From assembly GCA_007123695.1 (NCBI GenBank), contig SLGN01000619.1, positions 1-5,928 on the forward strand: DNA of 5,928 nt. The letters run 5' to 3'. Source of the DNA: Verrucomicrobiales bacterium. Its GTDB lineage: Bacteria; Verrucomicrobiota; Verrucomicrobiia; Verrucomicrobiales; DEV007. Both the position numbers and the translations under genes were made by a program. The notes below the pieces were generated by a model that saw only the letters and a list, made by a program, of their open reading frames with translations, was not told where the DNA came from and searched no databases. Shown piece by piece: positions 5,338-5,928 of the stretch. The first letter of the stretch is position 1. Each line of letters opens with the position of its first letter.

Positions 5338-5928
5338 TCACCGATCCTCCAACTCCTCGATCCAAACGGTCTCGCGCCGCCGCACCGACTCCTGCGCGGC
5401 GAGGCAGACGGCCACGGCGGATCTCGCCGAGGCTCCGTCGTTGAGCGGAACGCGTCCCTCGCGGATGCATTCGGCGAAGTGTTCGAGCTGCGGCCGGATG
5501 CCGCGGTCGACGCGGCCGGAACTGTCCGTGAAATGGGCCGAGTCCCCGTCGTCGGCGATCCGCATCACGGTCCGGTCGGGAGGGCCGAAGCGGTGGTGGA
5601 CGAGTTCGAGGGCTTGATTGCGGGTGTCTATGCGGCCCTTGTCCCCGCAGGCGCCGATTTCGCAGTCGCCTCCATGCGGGGCGAAAAGGCAGAGTTCGAG
5701 GCTGGCGCGGCGTCCGCCCTCGTATTCCACCAGCACTTGGGCGTTGTCGAGCACTTCGCGGTCGGTCAGCACGTTCCGCCCGCCATGGGCGCTAACCCGA
5801 ACCGGTGGGCGACCCATCATCCAGTTGAAGAGGTCGAAATGGTGGACGTTTTTCTCGAGGATGGCGCCGCCGGTGACGGCCTCGCTGGAGCGCCAACCGG
5901 GACGCATCGGCCCGCGGAACTCCCGGCA
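5338..5928 (-). CDS. Gfo/Idh/MocA-family oxidoreductase, C-terminal part (5' end outside window)
   Basis: The reading frame is open to the right edge, and 196 residues are visible. This family uses NAD(P) to oxidise or reduce sugars, inositols and related polyols. The N-terminal Rossmann domain that binds the cofactor lies outside the window. What is visible is the substrate-binding C-terminal domain, with the hallmark GGAILEKNVHHFDLFNWMMG (catalytic-region His and Asp in the HHFD), an acidic-to-hydrophobic beta-sheet stretch (VLDNAQVLVEYEGG, RASLELCLFAP), and the usual closing segment QLEHFAECIREG followed by AVAVCLAAQESVRRRETVWI. That end corresponds to the family's F...I..G..P......A......A..ES...G..V.. 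pattern. The codons upstream of the first in-frame Met (5905-5907) continue with family-like sequence (REFRGPMRPGWR), confirming that this Met is internal. The substrate cannot be told. Confidence 0.93.
   Translation of the reverse strand, partial: CREFRGPMRPGWRSSEAVTGGAILEKNVHHFDLFNWMMGRPPVRVSAHGGRNVLTDREVLDNAQVLVEYEGGRRASLELCLFAPHGGDCEIGACGDKGRIDTRNQALELVHHRFGPPDRTVMRIADDGDSAHFTDSSGRVDRGIRPQLEHFAECIREGRVPLNDGASARSAVAVCLAAQESVRRRETVWIEELEDR

Noticed and set aside
5144..5470. 108-codon - strand frame containing GSRFTVH repeats
   Set aside because: The repeats are only the translation of the intergenic heptamer array. The frame straddles the 3' ends of two real genes.

Overview
The window is a GC-rich bacterial chromosome segment with closely packed protein genes. 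No rRNA, tRNA, CRISPR array, transposase or phage gene was seen. The best hint of origin is the lipoprotein-sized repeat protein at 4155-5267. Its W-x3-D-P-x2-A repeats are a style I associate with Verrucomicrobiota. The weak ribosome binding sites and the FkbM, M29-like and Gfo/Idh/MocA genes fit that group, but the assignment is an inference.

Layout: (1) positions 3-62 hold the last codons of a membrane protein on the + strand. (2) 144-1061 (-) is a clear 2-dehydro-3-deoxygalactonokinase (dgoK). (3) 1220-2038 (+) is an FkbM-family SAM-dependent methyltransferase. It converges, with a 10-base gap, on (4) 2049-3233 (-), an M29-type (aminopeptidase T-like) metallopeptidase homologue. It keeps the likely metal ligands but has Asp where the family usually has a catalytic Tyr. 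(5) 3234-3539 is a gene-free, AT-richer divergent regulatory region with several symmetrical sequences, including a 14-bp perfect palindrome. (6) 3540-4094 (+) encodes a small exported protein that is rich in Arg and aromatic residues and free of Lys in its mature part; I do not recognise it. (7) 4155-5267 (+) encodes a membrane-anchored protein with seven 32-35-residue helical repeats. (8) 5301-5335 is a perfect five-copy heptamer repeat between convergent genes. (9) 5338-5928 (-) is the C-terminal two thirds, roughly, of a Gfo/Idh/MocA oxidoreductase that runs off the right edge.

The genes do not form one obvious pathway. Two of them (dgoK and the Gfo/Idh/MocA oxidoreductase) suggest catabolism of sugars or sugar acids, and the truncated membrane protein beside dgoK could be a sugar transporter. 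The secreted protein and the repeat protein are co-directional, 60 bases apart with a hairpin between them, and may be co-transcribed. I see no convincing new defence or mobile system. The most notable items are the Lys-free cationic exported protein, the altered active site of the M29-like protein, the divergent control region and the heptamer array.
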